In this document: piece after piece, positions 45,664 through 58,419 of the stretch
How positions within the stretch are numbered: the stretch's first letter is position 1
Layout of the letters: each line of letters begins with the position of its first letter
Assembly (NCBI RefSeq): GCF_023159225.1
Contig: NC_063172.1
Coordinates: 42,227,832 to 42,291,831, forward strand
Reading direction: 5' to 3'
Length of the DNA: 64,000 nucleotides
Source of the DNA: Perognathus longimembris pacificus
Taxonomy: Eukaryota; Chordata; Mammalia; Rodentia; Heteromyidae
The notes under the pieces: model-generated
What the model saw: the letters and a program-made list of their open reading frames with translations, nothing else
Databases searched by the model: none
What the model was told of the DNA's origin: nothing
Position numbers and translations under genes: made by a program

Positions 45664-46785
45664 TGGTCTTTTGGATAGATGCCCAAAAATGGAGTTGCTG
45701 GGTCATAGGCTCTATGTTTAGCCTTCTGAGGAACCTCCATACCACTTGCCAGAGTGGCTGAACCAGTTTACATTCCCACCAACAATGAAGTAGGGTTCCC
45801 TTTTGGCCACATCCCCTCCAATATTTATTATTGTTAGTTTTCTTGATATAGGACATTCTTACTGGGGTGAGATGGAATCTCAATGTTGTTTTGATTTGCA
45901 TTTCTTTTATGGCCAGTGATGTAGAGCAATTTTTCATATGTCTCTTGGCCATTCTAATTTCCTCATCAGAGAAGTCTCTTTAAGTCTTCAGCCCACTTGT
46001 TGAGGAGGCTACTGGTTCTTTGTGGTTTTGTTTTGGAGGAATGTAATTTTTTTAGTTCTGCATATATTTTAGATATGAGGCCTTTGTCCGTTGTGTAGCT
46101 GGTAAAGATCTTTTTCCAATCTGTGGGCTTTCTGTTTATCTTGTGAGCTATGTCCTTTTGCAGAAGCTCTGCAGTTTGATGCAGTCCCATTTGTCCATCC
46201 TTTCTTTGATGTGTAGCATTTCTGGGTCTTTGTTAAGGAAGTTCCTTCCTGTGCCAAGGATCCCAAGTGTTTCTCCTCTCCGTCTTTTAGTGTTTTCAGG
46301 GTATCTGTTTTAATTTCAAGGTCTTTGATCCATTTGGAATTGATTTTGGTGCTTTAGTTTGTTGCATGTGTTGAACCAGTTTTGCCAGCACCATTTATTA
46401 AGGAAGCTATCTTTCTTCCAGACTATTTTTTTTTAGCTCTTTTATCAAAGATTAAGTAGTCATAGTACTGTGGGTTCATTTCTTGGTCTTCAATTCTGTT
46501 CCATTGGCCTTCAGGCCTGTTCTTGTGCCAGTACCAAGCTGTTTTTATTACTATAGCTTTATAATACAGCTCGAAGTTTGGTATTGTAATTCCTCCAGCA
46601 ATGTTCTTTCTGCTTAGGATTGTTTTGTTTTGGGTCTTTTATTGTTCCATATGAATTTCTGGATTGCTTCCTCTATTTCATTAAAATATGGTGTTGGGAC
46701 ATTAATGGGTATTGAATTGAATTTGTAGATCGCCTTTGGCAACATTGCCATTTTGATTATATTAATCCTCCCAATCCAGGAGCAT
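45661..46785 (-). mobile_element. L1 ORF2 segment, inverted 5' half of a twin-primed L1
   Basis: The minus strand encodes ORF2 from [17 protein letters not shown] (46614-46817 frame) through AEDLKRLL, the Cys-rich motif region [20 protein letters not shown] (first Cys replaced by Tyr) and [15 protein letters not shown]. Several frameshifts occur. Its outer edge lies just upstream, in L1 order, of where the plus piece at 46786 begins, with about 15 bases missing. Confidence 0.93.
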
Positions 46786-47405
46786 GGTAGAACACACCAA
46801 AGCCACCAGCACAACAATGTTCATCACAGCACAATTTGTCATATCTAAAATATGGAACCAAACCAGATGCCCCTCAGTAGATGAATGGATCAGGAAAATG
46901 TACATATACACAATGGAATTTTATGCCTCTCTCAGAAAGAATGACATTGCCCCATTCGCAAGGAAATGGAAGGACTTGGAAAAAATTATACTAAGTAAAG
47001 TGAGCCAGACCCATGGACTCTATGGTCTCCCTCATAGGGAATCATTAGTACAGGTTTAGCCTAGTCACAGCAGAGGATCACAAGAGCCCAATAGCTATAC
47101 CCTTATGAACACATAAGATGATGCTAAGTGAAATGAACTCCATGTTATGGAAACGACTGTTTTATCACCGTTGTAATTACTTTCAACTTGCCATCTGAAA
47201 CTATTGCTTCTATTGTTGATGATCCTCTTGTATCCCCTTCCTGTGGTTGTACCCACACTATCACTGCATCTTACCTGAGTATATTGTAAACTGTGTATAC
47301 AGGTATTAGAACGAGGAGGTAACAAACAGTACAAGAAATGTATCCAATGCCTAACGTATGAAACTGTAACCTCTCTGTACATTAGTTTGACAATAAAATT
47401 TTTTT
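46786..47405 (+). mobile_element. L1 ORF2 end and 3'UTR, 3' half of the twin-primed L1
   Basis: The open frame 46784-47059 gives the ORF2 C-terminus ([20 protein letters not shown]), then the 3'UTR. The polypurine tract is missing: 'caggtattagaac' joins 'gaggaggtaacaaac'. It ends gacaataaaa plus T/A and the TSD copy at 47410-47423. Confidence 0.94.
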
Positions 47406-47590
47406 AAAACACAAGTTAGGTAGTGAGTACATTTCTTGTCCAATTTATTACCTCCTCCTTTAATTTTCTCCCACCTTCCTCCTGACCCTCCAATTTGTAC
47501 AGTTTATAATATTGTCTTGTAAATATTGCTGTGGCATTGGCTCATATTTTACCCTTTATCTCACCATTTTAATGTTCCCCTTGCCATATA
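47406..47590 (-). mobile_element. Host L1 3'UTR, part 2
   Basis: From the TSD on: 'ggtagtgagtacatttcttg', 'ttattacctcctcctttaat', a pyrimidine tract and 'cctttatctcaccatttt'. This continues the antisense 3'UTR broken at 45663. Confidence 0.9.
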
Positions 47591-47984
47591 TTTCATTAGC
47601 AGAGTAGTTAAATGAATTTTTCCTTTCTTCTTGGTAACACACAGAACAAAATCAAATACTTAAAGGCATATTTATGTGTGAAATACAACTTAATTCTCAA
47701 AATACCAACTATACACAGCCAACAGCCAACAATTCAAATATCTAGCAAATGCCAAAGAAAGTTATTTTTTATTTATAACATAACATAACTACATGCTTTC
47801 CAAAATTATTACTTTTCATTGAAAAGTAGAAGAAATAGAACAAAGTCTATATGACTTTACAAAATTAATTTGCAAAGAAATTGATATCACTTATAAGTAA
47901 ATCATTGATAAAAATTACAAAACACATAAAAAGTAAAATATGCCTCAGGAAAATGTAAGATTAATTTTTTATCTTATTATTTAT
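47591..47984. other. Unassigned AT-rich sequence
   Basis: No feature recognised. Confidence 0.5.
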
Positions 47985-48075
47985 TTATTTTTTGGTCTTT
48001 CAGTAATTGTTCAAAGGACTTGCTATTCAACAAAGTAGTATCTTGGTCTGTGTCACCCCTTTCAATGGACTGAGA
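47985..48075 (-). mobile_element. Old L1 3' end fragment, second 3'UTR family
   Basis: 'cagtaattgttcaaaggact', 'tattcaacaaagtagtatct' and 'gtgtcacccctttcaatg' resemble the antisense older terminus. Confidence 0.55.
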
Positions 48076-49456
48076 AGTAAAAGACTAACAGGATACTTTG
48101 CAACAACTTCATAAAAAAGATGTATGTAAATGTGTATAAAGTTTAACAAAATATTAAAAATTTACCATGTTAGAAAATGAGCATTTTCTTAAAAACAAAA
48201 ATTATTGTAAGTTGAAATAAAGCAACATATACTAAATGGGATAACTGCAATGAGACTAATAATAAAAATAACTATTTGTTTTTCTCATTCAATTAGAAAA
48301 ACTAGTAAAAAAAAAAATAACTTTAATAAGTGAATCATCTCCCATACTTTGTGAGGGATTCTGAATCACCAATGCTTCCTAGAAAACATAAAGTACTTGT
48401 GATGTCTGCCTGTGTTTCAGTCTTCTAGCAGGAAAAATACTGAGCCTTGTGAAGTGCTTATAGACCCAGTGCTGTATGAGATTGGAATTGAAGAGCAATA
48501 AGGTAAGGGGGCCCTTTTCCTTTCCCCTCTTTCTATGTTTTGACTCTTGGAATCTGACCAGGAAGAAATTTTATCAGTGCCAGAAGAGATACAGCCAGTT
48601 TCTATGTTTTGTTGCATCACATTCTTCAAAATAATGAAGCAGCCAGCCAGCTACTTGTTTAGAATATTTTATAGAAAACTAACACATACAGAGAAAGCAA
48701 AACAAAAAAAAAAAGATAAGACTGTATCTAAAAATACCCCCACAACCAAATTATATAAACATGCATCATTATTTTTTGCTATTCTTAAAGCATTATGATT
48801 TTGTGTCATAAGAAAGTCAAATGTATTTGCTTCTTTCTTAGCAAATACATTTTGGATATTTTTTATGAACTACTTATATCTTTCTATTAATATGAAATGC
48901 CAAACGTAATATATGCTAAATTTCTATCATAGATCATCATATTTATATCTCTAATGTGTTTTGCTCATAAGATTATTAGAAATAAGGAGATATTTCTGAG
49001 AACAAGTTTGAAATGTGTTGTTTCATCTCCATAACAAGTATCAGTAACAGTCACTCTTATTGGTCTGTAATAATCTTTATTTTTATGATGCACTACAATT
49101 GATATAATGGCACATAGGCCAAAGAAAATTCTTTCTTGTCTTTTTCTAGCTATAGCTCTTATGTAACCCTTCTTGGAAAATTATGCTCTCATTTTAAATC
49201 TATAGGGTTTGTGCAATTCAACAGAGGAGGTCATTAACAGCTGTTCTGAAATCCACTCAGGACATTCAGTCATTTAGATTCAACTCTTTCCAAACAACTA
49301 CTTCACTTGCCTGAGGTTTCCAAGGCTCCAAAGTACAACTCTCACTCACATAGTCTGGCCTGAAAGCTTTTCCATTAAGCTTGAGGTCTCAGAAAGTCAT
49401 AGCTAGAGTGGTCAGCTCTGCATAATAATCCACTTACAGGAGGATTCCTATGACAA
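48076..49456. other. Unassigned AT-rich sequence (1.4 kb)
   Basis: No repeat or gene recognised. Confidence 0.5.
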
Positions 49457-49712
49457 CCTGAGTTAAAGTTTGCCAGTTGTAAGGCTCGAACTCAGGGCCT
49501 AAGTGCTGTCCATAAGCTTCTTTTGCTCAATGCTACCACTCTACCACTAAAACCACAGCTCCACTTCCAGCTTTTTTTTTTTTTTGGTAGTTAATTGGAG
49601 ATCAGAATCCCATGGGCTTTCCTGCTCAAGATGTCTTGGGCATGCCATCCTTAGATCTCAGCTTCCTGAGTAGCTAGAATTACAGTCTGTGTCACTGGTG
49701 CCTAGCTTTTAA
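49457..49712 (-). mobile_element. B1-ID SINE
   Basis: Plus strand: 'ctcgaactcagggcctaagt' and 'ctctaccactaaaaccacag' (right monomer reversed), a T-run linker, 'tagttaattggagatcagaa', then 'cctgagtagctagaattaca' and 'ctggtgcctagct' (B1-like left monomer reversed). Confidence 0.88.
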
Positions 49713-50477
49713 AGTTAATGTTGCAAAAATTTTCTAGAATTCAAGACAGCATTCATACCTATGTCACATTGGATATGGTTTGTCAGATGCTAGCCTATTT
49801 TTTGAAAAAATAATAAGAGCTGCTGTAGAGTGAGAATTCTACATCTTTTCTAAATATAGCAGAACTATATATTAACTTTTATGTGCTGTGTTATAAAGCA
49901 TAATATAAACCATGATAATTGTTTCTTCTAAACTCTGGTTCATAACTCTCTACTAAATAAAGAGTTCTCTATAGACTAGCATAATTGAGCGCTTTAGTAG
50001 ACACTACAAGAGAATAGACGTGGCAACATACAATATTTCACTTAACATTTTAGTTGCATTCATTACTTGACTTCATCACTTCCTTGACCCAGTATTCCTG
50101 CCTCAAGGTTCCTATTCTGAAATACATTTCCATATTGCATCACTCTAGTACATATGCATTCTTTCTTACATATGTATTCCATATGCATGTCTTTAGTATA
50201 TTGTCATTCATTACATTTATTTCAACAGATTATAACTTGTGATTATAACTAGATTTTTAGGTCCTTTGTTTCACACAGCAGTTATCTTACACTGCAGATC
50301 TAGTTCTATAAAACTGAATCACAAACCTCTCATTTGAATTAGCTGAACAGCCTACAGTTTCCCTGCAAGTCAATCTATGCACTGTTACTAGATCTTCCTC
50401 TTTCCTTTTACAGCTTCAGTTTTCTCACGACATATTCCAACTTAAAAAAATAGTAATTTGCCACTCCCCTCAAAATC
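49713..50477. other. Unassigned AT-rich sequence
   Basis: No feature recognised. Confidence 0.5.
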
Positions 50478-50712
50478 TAATAAGGGAATACCAAAATCAA
50501 GAGACAAAGGATAAAAAGACAAACCATTGCAAAAGCAATACTTGCAAACCCATTTGGTGTGAATCAACTGTACAACACATGGGGGAAGAGAAAAATGGGG
50601 AGGGGGGAAATAGAGGGAAAATGAAGGAGGAGGTAACAAGTTGAATAAGAAATGTACTTGCCTTACATATGAAATTATAACTCCTCTGTACTTTACTTTG
50701 ACAATAAAAAAG
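50478..50712 (+). mobile_element. 5'-truncated L1 3'UTR
   Basis: 'aagggaataccaaaatcaag', a polypurine tract at about 50580-50634, the gacaataaaa terminus and an A-rich tail. Confidence 0.9.
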
Positions 50713-51882
50713 AAAAAAATTAGACATTTTGGAGTTGGTCATGGTTTCCCTGGAGAATCAAAACCACTAGGAGGTATATAAGATTTATTGCAAGCAATTG
50801 GATTACATGATTGCAAGCTCAGCAAGACTGAAATCTGAAATCAGGCATGAGAAAGGTCAGACCAGAACTCTCAGCCATAAGCTAAGGCTTGTTCCAAAGA
50901 TAGAAATTTTCATTCCCAGAGAAGCCACTGTTCTGTTCAAAGGGCCTTTCAATAGGCTAAATTAGTCTTGATCCAATTATGGTTAAGTAGCACCAGCTTC
51001 CTTACTTTTAGTAAAATGATCATAAATGCTAATCACATCTGCAAAACATCATCACATCAATTTAAAAAAAACAAGTTGACACACAAAATTGATTTTCACC
51101 AATTCAAAATAAACAAATGAACCCAAGAATTAACAAAGTAAAACCCACTCATTTGCTACCTCACAAGTGAGACGAAGGAAGAGTTGGGTGAAATGAAACT
51201 GTCAATTCTAGGCCAACACAAGGATTACTTGTCTCCAGAAGAAATTTTTTGCTATACTGAAATCATTATTTCATCTCCTCCTAGATTTCCTTTATTTAAG
51301 ATACTTCCAGGTGTTTGCCTATGACTATACTTCTATTGGAATCATTTTCAGTCTAAATGATAGCTTGCTTGAAGGTTCAACTTAAGTATCACTGGCAGTG
51401 TGATGTTTGATTTCATAGCAGGTTAAGTCTTGTAGCACTGATTAGGCAACTTTATCCAAGAACTATCTTCCCAGCTAGATTTATAAATCTAATAAGTTAT
51501 ATGCAATGTTGTATTCCTTAGTACACACCATGGTCACAAGTGATATGACCACATTGCTGGCTATTAGACCAATTTCCCTGCTTCTACTTAGACACTACTA
51601 AGTGAGCAGAAATAAGCTGAAAGTTCTTTTTTTCTTTTTTTGCAACACAATACCAGTACCTCTTGGTGTGAAGCTCAGTCTGTTACTGTATCTATTGTTT
51701 TTTTCATCTTTTTTAATCAATTACTCCTAACCTTGCTTTGCATCTCACTGAACAAACCAATCATCCAGTGAGACATACAAGTACCACTTAATTATCTGCA
51801 CCCTTTATCCAGTATTCTTTGCTCTGCTGAACTGCCCCACCATTGACTCCTTTTAAAAATACATTTTACTTAATAAGCTTTT
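50713..51882. other. Unassigned sequence (1.2 kb)
   Basis: No repeat or gene recognised with confidence. Confidence 0.5.
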
Positions 51883-52216
51883 TTCCAAGTCTTCCCCTTT
51901 CCTTATGAATGGGGCAATGCCATTCTTTCTTGATCCATTCATCTACTGAGGGGCATCCAGGTTGGTTAGATATATTAGCTATGGTAAATAGTGTTGCAAT
52001 AAACATGGAAGTGCTGGTAGCTTTAGTGTGGCCTTGCTTGTGATCATTTGGGTAAATGCCCAGAGTGTGATTGCTGGGTTATAGAGGAGCTCTGTGTTTA
52101 GTCTTTTGAGAAACATCCATACCACTTTCCAGAGTGGTTGGACAAGATAACACTCCCACCAACAGTGTAGTAGCATTCCCTTTTGGCCACATCCAAGCCA
52201 GCACCTGTTGTTATTA

Positions 52217-52480
52217 GATTTCTTTATTGTCAAAGTGAAGTACGAAGCAGTTACAATTTCATATGTAAAGCAATGAGTACATTTCTTATCCAACTTGTTA
52301 CCTCCTCCCTCATTTCCCTCCCTCCCTCTTCCCCATTTCCCTCTCACTCCCATGAGTTGTATCATTGGTTTACACCATTTGGTTTTGTAGGCATTGGTGT
52401 TGCATTGGTTTATCTTTTTATCCTATGTCTCTTAATTTTTTTATTCCCTTTCCCTACCCTACATACAATACTTGTCAATT
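52217..52480 (-). mobile_element. Nested L1 3' end no. 1
   Basis: 'tttattgtcaaagtgaagta', 'gtgagtacatttcttatcca', the pyrimidine tract (about 52310-52350), 'tggtttacaccatttggttt' and 'tttattccctttccctaccc'. A 5'-truncated L1 inserted in the inverted ORF2 segment. Confidence 0.9.
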
Positions 52481-52540
52481 TATTGATAATGGCCATTCTA
52501 CCTGAGGTAAGGTAGAATGTTAATGTTGCTGTTGTTGTTA

Positions 52541-52672
52541 ATTTTATTATCAAAGTGATGTACAGAATGTTTGCAGTTACATATGTAAGGTAGTGAGTAC
52601 ATTTTTTGTCAAACTGGTTATCTCCTCCCTCATTTTTCTCCCACCTTCCCTCCTCCCTAATAACCCCCCCCA
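52541..52672 (-). mobile_element. Nested L1 3' end no. 2
   Basis: 'ttttattatcaaagtgatgt', 'gtagtgagtacatttttt', 'tctcctccctcatttttctc', ending in the pyrimidine tract and a C-run at 52665-52672. ORF2 resumes directly afterwards with 'gtgatttgcatttctttt'. Confidence 0.88.
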
Positions 52673-52935
52673 AGTGTGATTTGCATTTCTTTTATGGCCA
52701 GAGATGTTGAGCATTTCTTCAAGTGTCTATTGACCATTCTTATTTTTTCTTCAGAGAAGTCTTTCTTTAAGGCTTTAGAGCACTTAGAGCAGTTGTTTCT
52801 TTGAGGATTTGTTTTAGGAGAACTTAATTTTTTGAGTTCTAAATATATTTTAGATATGAGGCTCTCATTTGTTGTATGGCTAATGAAGATGTTCTCACAA
52901 TCTCTGGGCTATTTGTATTCCCAGCTATGTCCTTT

Positions 52936-53490
52936 CCTTGGAAAAAATCATATTAAGTGAAGTAAGCCAAACCCAAAGAAACATACAGTCCATGTTTTCC
53001 CTCATTGCTAATAATTATTCTACATCTAGGATGGTTCTAGCAGAGGATCACCATACCTCAATAACTTTGTACATATGATCATATAAGATGGTGCGAACAA
53101 AATGAACTCCAAGATTTGGAAATGAGTTTTTACATTGTTGTCATTTTTAATGCATTATGTGACATTTCTCTTTTCTTTCATTTTTCTTTCCTACAATTTA
53201 TCCTCTATTGTCACTGTATTTGATTTGATTTTGTTAAGTCTAGGTATTATATATATGTTTATCTGAATCAAGGAAAGAAAAGGGAACATCGAAATGCTGA
53301 GACAAAGGACAAAAGGTGCACCAATGTGACAGCAATACTCACAAAATATGTTGGAAATTAATTGTACAACTTGACGGAAGGAAAGTGGGAGAAAAATGAG
53401 GGGAGTAACAAGTTTGACAAGAAATGTACTCAGCACCTTGTGTTTGTTACTGTAACCTCTCTGTGCATCAACTTGACAATAAAATAAAAT
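52936..53490 (+). mobile_element. L1 ORF2 end and 3'UTR, 3' half of the twin-primed L1
   Basis: From 'ttggaaaaaatcatatta' through 'agtaagccaaacccaaagaa' and the 3'UTR to gacaataaaat. The polypurine tract is weak ('ggaaagtgggag'), as in the older copy at 1227. Confidence 0.9.
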
Positions 53491-53504
53491 TTAGAAAATA
53501 ATTT

Positions 53505-53985
53505 TAAATTACTTTAACTAGTTGTACAAAAGAGTTGCCACTCAGCAAAGCAGTTTATGAAAACAATGACCAATGTAACGCCTTTCAACATTCTCCCCCA
53601 TCCCTCCTAGCCCACTCCCTCCCTGGCTTTTCTTAACTTTGTAAGATATGCATCCATTTTAATTGCTACATGCTCCCATACCACCCCCTCTTTATTGCCT
53701 AATGCTTCTTGAATTTATGTCACTCCCTTTTCAAGTACCCATTTCCTTTTGGTCACTACCTTAAACTGTGAGTTAGCTTTTCTACATAATTACACCATTT
53801 GAGTTCTCCCTAGAATTTACCATATTTGTCTACAATTGCACATCACTTGAAGTGTTTAATTACATGTTTATAAATTAATTTTAACTTCCACACATGAGAA
53901 AAAACATGTAAGCTTTGTCTCTCTGAGCCTGACTTACTTTACTTAACCAGGATTCAGCTAGAGTCCTGTCACCTCAGTTTGCTGA
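53505..53985 (-). mobile_element. Old L1 3'UTR, second family
   Basis: 'aactagttgtacaaaagagt', 'gcaaagcagtttatgaaaac', 'aagtacccatttccttttgg' and 'ctgacttactttacttaacc' parallel the segments at 54485-54960 in the same order, so both are antisense copies of one old L1 3'UTR. Confidence 0.7.
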
Positions 53986-54484
53986 AGTGTTTCTCTCAAA
54001 ATGTGTTTAATTCCTACAAGACTGCTAGGATTTATTAGTAGGCATAGGAATAAAGAATAAAGCCATTACAAATAATATGTGCATTTCTAACATGATTTTT
54101 TCAGTCATTTTCATCGAACAACATTGTGTGCTGAAGTTACTTGGATTCAAAGTGACAGCAAGAAAATGTTACTTCTATTAATCTTATTACACCTGCTACA
54201 CCATGACTATCCCCATGGTCTATTCCTTAAATCTAGACATTTAACTACAACTACTTCCTATCACAGAATCCTGCCTGGTACAACTTGTTTAAAATTTGGA
54301 ATGTCTTTTCCTACTTTTCCTACTTTTCAATTCCTGTAATAGACTAATAATATTATTAATACACATGATGATAGTCTATATCTATTTTTCACTTTTTCTA
54401 ATATTAGTATATAAAATATAGTAATGCTAATTTTCATTGTGTTTAAATTTTAATGTAATTTTTTCTTTTAATTATCTTTAAGTA
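53986..54484. other. Unassigned AT-rich sequence
   Basis: No feature recognised; an open frame at 54124-54339 has no known product. Confidence 0.5.
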
Positions 54485-54978
54485 GTTATACTAAGGACAT
54501 ACCAAATAACAAAGTTTATGAATACAATGCATCTTGACCAGTGCCATCCCTTGAACATTTTCACCCTTTTCAAACCACACCTTCCCTTACTTTCTTATTT
54601 TTGGTACATACAATGAACTGTATTCTTCCCCCATTCTCCCCTTCCATTTATTTATTCCTCTCCCCTCAGTCTCACTCTCTTCTTGAAGGTACCCATTTCC
54701 TGGTGTGGATTTTGTTTGAACTACTCTTTCCAAAAGAGTATACTATTTGAGCTCTCCATGTCTATTAGACATCCATTAATTCATTTTACCTATTTGCATA
54801 CTTAGTGTTTCTATTTACAGATTTATAGACAAATTTTTGATAGCCCAAGTGAAGGAAACCAGGCAACATGTGTTACTGTGCCTCTGACTTGCTCAACTTA
54901 ATATAATTTTTTCCAGTTCTTACCACTTATTTAAATGATGCAGTACACAAATAAAATTCAATTGTGTGTGAATGTGTG

Positions 54979-55010
<32 letters not shown>

Positions 55011-55028
55011 TATATGTATGTATATATC

Positions 55029-55090
<62 letters not shown>

Positions 55091-55375
55091 CTTGATCCCT
55101 TCATCTGTTGAGGGGCATCTGGGTTGATTCCATATCTTGACTATGGCAGTGCTTCAATGAACATGGTTGTGCTGATGGTTTTACTAGAACTTTGATTGTG
55201 TTCTATTGGATAAATGCCCAAGAGTGGTACTACTGGATCATACAATAGTTGTGTCTTTAGTATTTTTTTTAAGAAACCTTCAGACTACTTTTCAGAGTGG
55301 TTGTGAATATTTGTTATTGTCTGCTTGATAGTGATCATTCTAACTGTGGTGAAGTTGTGGAACCTCAGTGTACAC
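54485..55375 (-). mobile_element. Old L1 (ORF2 C-terminus and 3'UTR) containing a microsatellite
   Basis: Minus-strand order: ORF2 C-terminal part at 55375-55087 ('ttgatcccttcatctgttga', 'aaatgcccaagagtgg' on plus), the microsatellite at 54962-55086, the ORF2 end near 54895-54960 and the 3'UTR to 54485. Heavily mutated. Confidence 0.78.
54962..55086. repeat. Compound (TATG)n/(TA)n/(AC)n microsatellite
   Basis: GT-rich start, about six TATG units, TA-rich middle, then (AC)n from about 55036 to 55086. It sits where L1 ORF2 normally has a short 'tgtgtatatgtacc'-like stretch. Confidence 0.95.
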
Positions 55376-56125
55376 TTAACTTAATGGAAAAAGAAAAAGT
55401 TCGTCTTTGCGTATTTGGGCATCAAGCAGTATAAACCACAGGGAATGTTGGATCACATTTTCTCTTTGTGCTAAAATAAATTCTAAAGAAAATTCTAACC
55501 TTTTTTGACATTATGTAGCTAAACTCACCCAGATATCAAGCAATCAAAGATTGGATGTTAGTATAATGGAAATGGTTTCTATTTAAGGAGTTTGTTCAAA
55601 TGAGGACTAGCATAAAATTCCTACCAGGAGAGCTGACCCTGTCTGTCCTTCCAAATATCCCACATCTCTTTCTGCTTTCATTTTAGAAGACTTGAATAAA
55701 AATGCAGAACACTTATGTACATTCATCTGGAGAGAGAAGATAGAGAAAATATCAGAAAGCTTCCTTAACTGTCATGTGAGAGAGAAATGACTGCTCTCTG
55801 TATATAAAGCTTTGAAACTAATTGCATTAAGGACATATTCAGGTATGATATTTAATAATATTTTTCCAGGGTACTTATGACCAACTTTAATATATACCTT
55901 TAACCTACCCCTTATGTTCCATTATATATTATTATTATGCCTGTTAACCATACCTTTTAAATTGCAATAATTAATCATCTGCATTGCATAAATAAATTGT
56001 GGACAACAATCATCTTTGTGTCATGTTTCATTTTCACTAGAAAACAGAAGTGCTTTCATTCAGAAGCCAAATACATTGTTATATGTGTAATTAGCTAGAA
56101 TTTTATTGAAGGGTAAAGATAATAA
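55376..56125. other. Unassigned AT-rich sequence
   Basis: No feature recognised. Confidence 0.5.
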
Positions 56126-56200
56126 TCATAACAAGGACCTGGGTAAATGACTTACCCAAGGTGAAACAAGAATATTCCTTTTGCTTAGAGAGAATCAACA
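56126..56200 (+). mobile_element. MIR-like relic, weak
   Basis: 'gtaaatgacttacccaaggt' plus 'gaaacaag' resembles the MIR core 'gtaacttgcccaaggtcaca'. Short; could be chance. Confidence 0.4.
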
Positions 56201-58419
56201 ATATAGGAATTTCTACCATTTCTCATAACATGGAACTGTGTTTTGAGGAATGAATAAGACTCTTGAAGAATTTGTGTTTTTCTTATCTAGAATAATAAGG
56301 TCAGCACAGAGAGTTCAGAAAACATGGCCCATCAACTTGCTTTGCTAATCAAGCATTGCCATTATGCCTGCAGAGATATGTGCGCAGCCCCAGCCTCTGG
56401 CCCCAGATAGTTCCACAGCATCATGGCATAGACTTTCGCATTTCATTTCATAAATGGCCTCAATGTAGCTATTTCCTTCAGATGGCAGAGAGAGACCTGT
56501 GATCCAGGAGAGAAATTACCCCTTTTCCTCTTTTTTATGAAGCCCATACAAAATATAAAATGAAAAAAGACTTTCAAATGAGAAAGAACCACTTAGGTGT
56601 TCTTTAAATCACAAAATTTTCCTTCCCACCCCAAAAAAAGAGGCAGCGGCAGTTCTATCCTGAGTAAACTGCACCTAGTATCATTAAATTCGTTGATAGT
56701 CTCCTTTGGATTCGTGTGCTACTTAAACCTCAAGCTTTATGCCATGATAACAAATGAGACTATAAAGGAATAAGCAGATTTTTTTAAAAAAATTTTACAT
56801 CCATTTAGTTCCTTCTATGTAGTCATACTTTTAACTCCTAAAACCTGATATGTTAGATCATGTCTCTACACATTTTGGTTTAGCTTGGATACAAGATGGT
56901 CAGTTAATGTAAAAATTTGAATAGAAGGGTTTGTAGGGAACTTTCTGGCTTCTGTTGAACCAAAGGAACTAGATTAATTATCCCGCCAAAGTTCTAAAAA
57001 TGAATGGAAAATATAGCTGGATGTAGACTGAAAAGTCTTTAGGAAAGGGGAATAAATATAAAATAGCCAAAAATGATAATAAAACTATACTTTAGAGTCC
57101 CACTAATGTACTGGAATATCTTTGCCAATGCTTTGAAATCTAGAATGGGATTGTATTGCTCTCAGAATTTAAATGTATGTGTTTGCTCATGCATGTATGT
57201 CTCATAATTCACAAACTGACAAGATTCAACTTGATTACTTTTAGTAGCAATCTCTCTGAATGAAGATACATGGAAAAACACAGATCAAAGATTTTATTTG
57301 AAGAGAATCTATAAAATCCAGAATATAGATAGCTAGATAAGTAGATATAGATATACATATATATGACACATGTGCTTCTATTGATTTTCTCTGGTAAAAT
57401 TTTCAAATAACACCTTAAGTAAATTCTCTTTTAAAATATATGAGATCTATCTTCATTGCACAGTCATTAAATACACTCTTACAGTTGATCCTTATTAGTG
57501 TTCTTGACTGTGTGCCACAGACTCAAGGAATAACCCTTCTGGTCAATTCTTCTGGACCCAGCTTCTAACTGTAAATGCCATGTTGACAATGCCAAGTGTT
57601 GTACATGAAATTGCACACTTTAAAACACAGCAAACTAGATGCATTACTTCATAGAAAACCTGGCTGCATATACACCATCTTATGTTTGTTTCTAAAGAAA
57701 TGATTGTCTGTAAAATAAGGTGATGTAGACCATTAATTATAGGTGGAAGCCAGGAGATAAGGAAAATGTTGATTATTTATATGACCTGGCTCTTTACCAG
57801 ATTGTTGTGCAGTGCAAGATCTAATAAAACTTCCCTAATAACTTTGAACCTAAGAGGTAATTTACATTTTATTAGGTGAAAGATATTTGAAATTGTTTGT
57901 GGCAGAAGATTAAAAAGAAGGGAAATAAAGAGACAGAAAAAGACTGAAGCTTGAATCTGAAATGAGATTCATGATTTTCCTTCTAATCCACAGAATAACA
58001 ACTGTCTGTACTGCATTATAACTTCATGATTTCCCATCAGGATGTCTGAAAATTGACTCCACAAATGTGGTCATGCTGAAAAAGAGTGTCGAAGAAAGGA
58101 AAGCCATCTTTTTTTATTTCTAACATCCTTGTTTCCTACAACATTTTACTAATGAAATAAACAATAAAATTATATCACTCATGCATTATTTAACAATATA
58201 CCTCTTGGGTTCCCATGCTCTGATTTTCAGTGACTCACATGCTTCAAATTAGAACAACCTCAGGCATTTTAGTTTTGGAATTTAAATCACCTGTATAGTT
58301 ATGAAATGTTATTTTAAATAAAATACCCAAATCTGGCCTCAATTATGCATGAGCAAAAATAATCATTTTTGTTTAATTATACCTTCATTTGCATTTTCCA
58401 GTGTATTACATGCTCATTG
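56201..58419. other. Unassigned sequence (2.2 kb)
   Basis: Unique-looking and AT-rich. 56310-56460 is a little richer in GC, but no open frame or homology is recognisable. Confidence 0.5.

Larger units (their letters stand above)
51883..52935 (-). mobile_element. L1 ORF2 segment, inverted 5' half of a twin-primed L1, twice interrupted
   Basis: Minus-strand ORF2 pieces at 51883-52216, 52481-52540 and 52673-52935 are in correct order. Two short L1 3' ends separate them. The outer edge ('ttttttccaagtcttcc') and the start of the plus piece at 52936 ('ttggaaaaaatc') are overlapping parts of the same ORF2 region. Confidence 0.9.
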
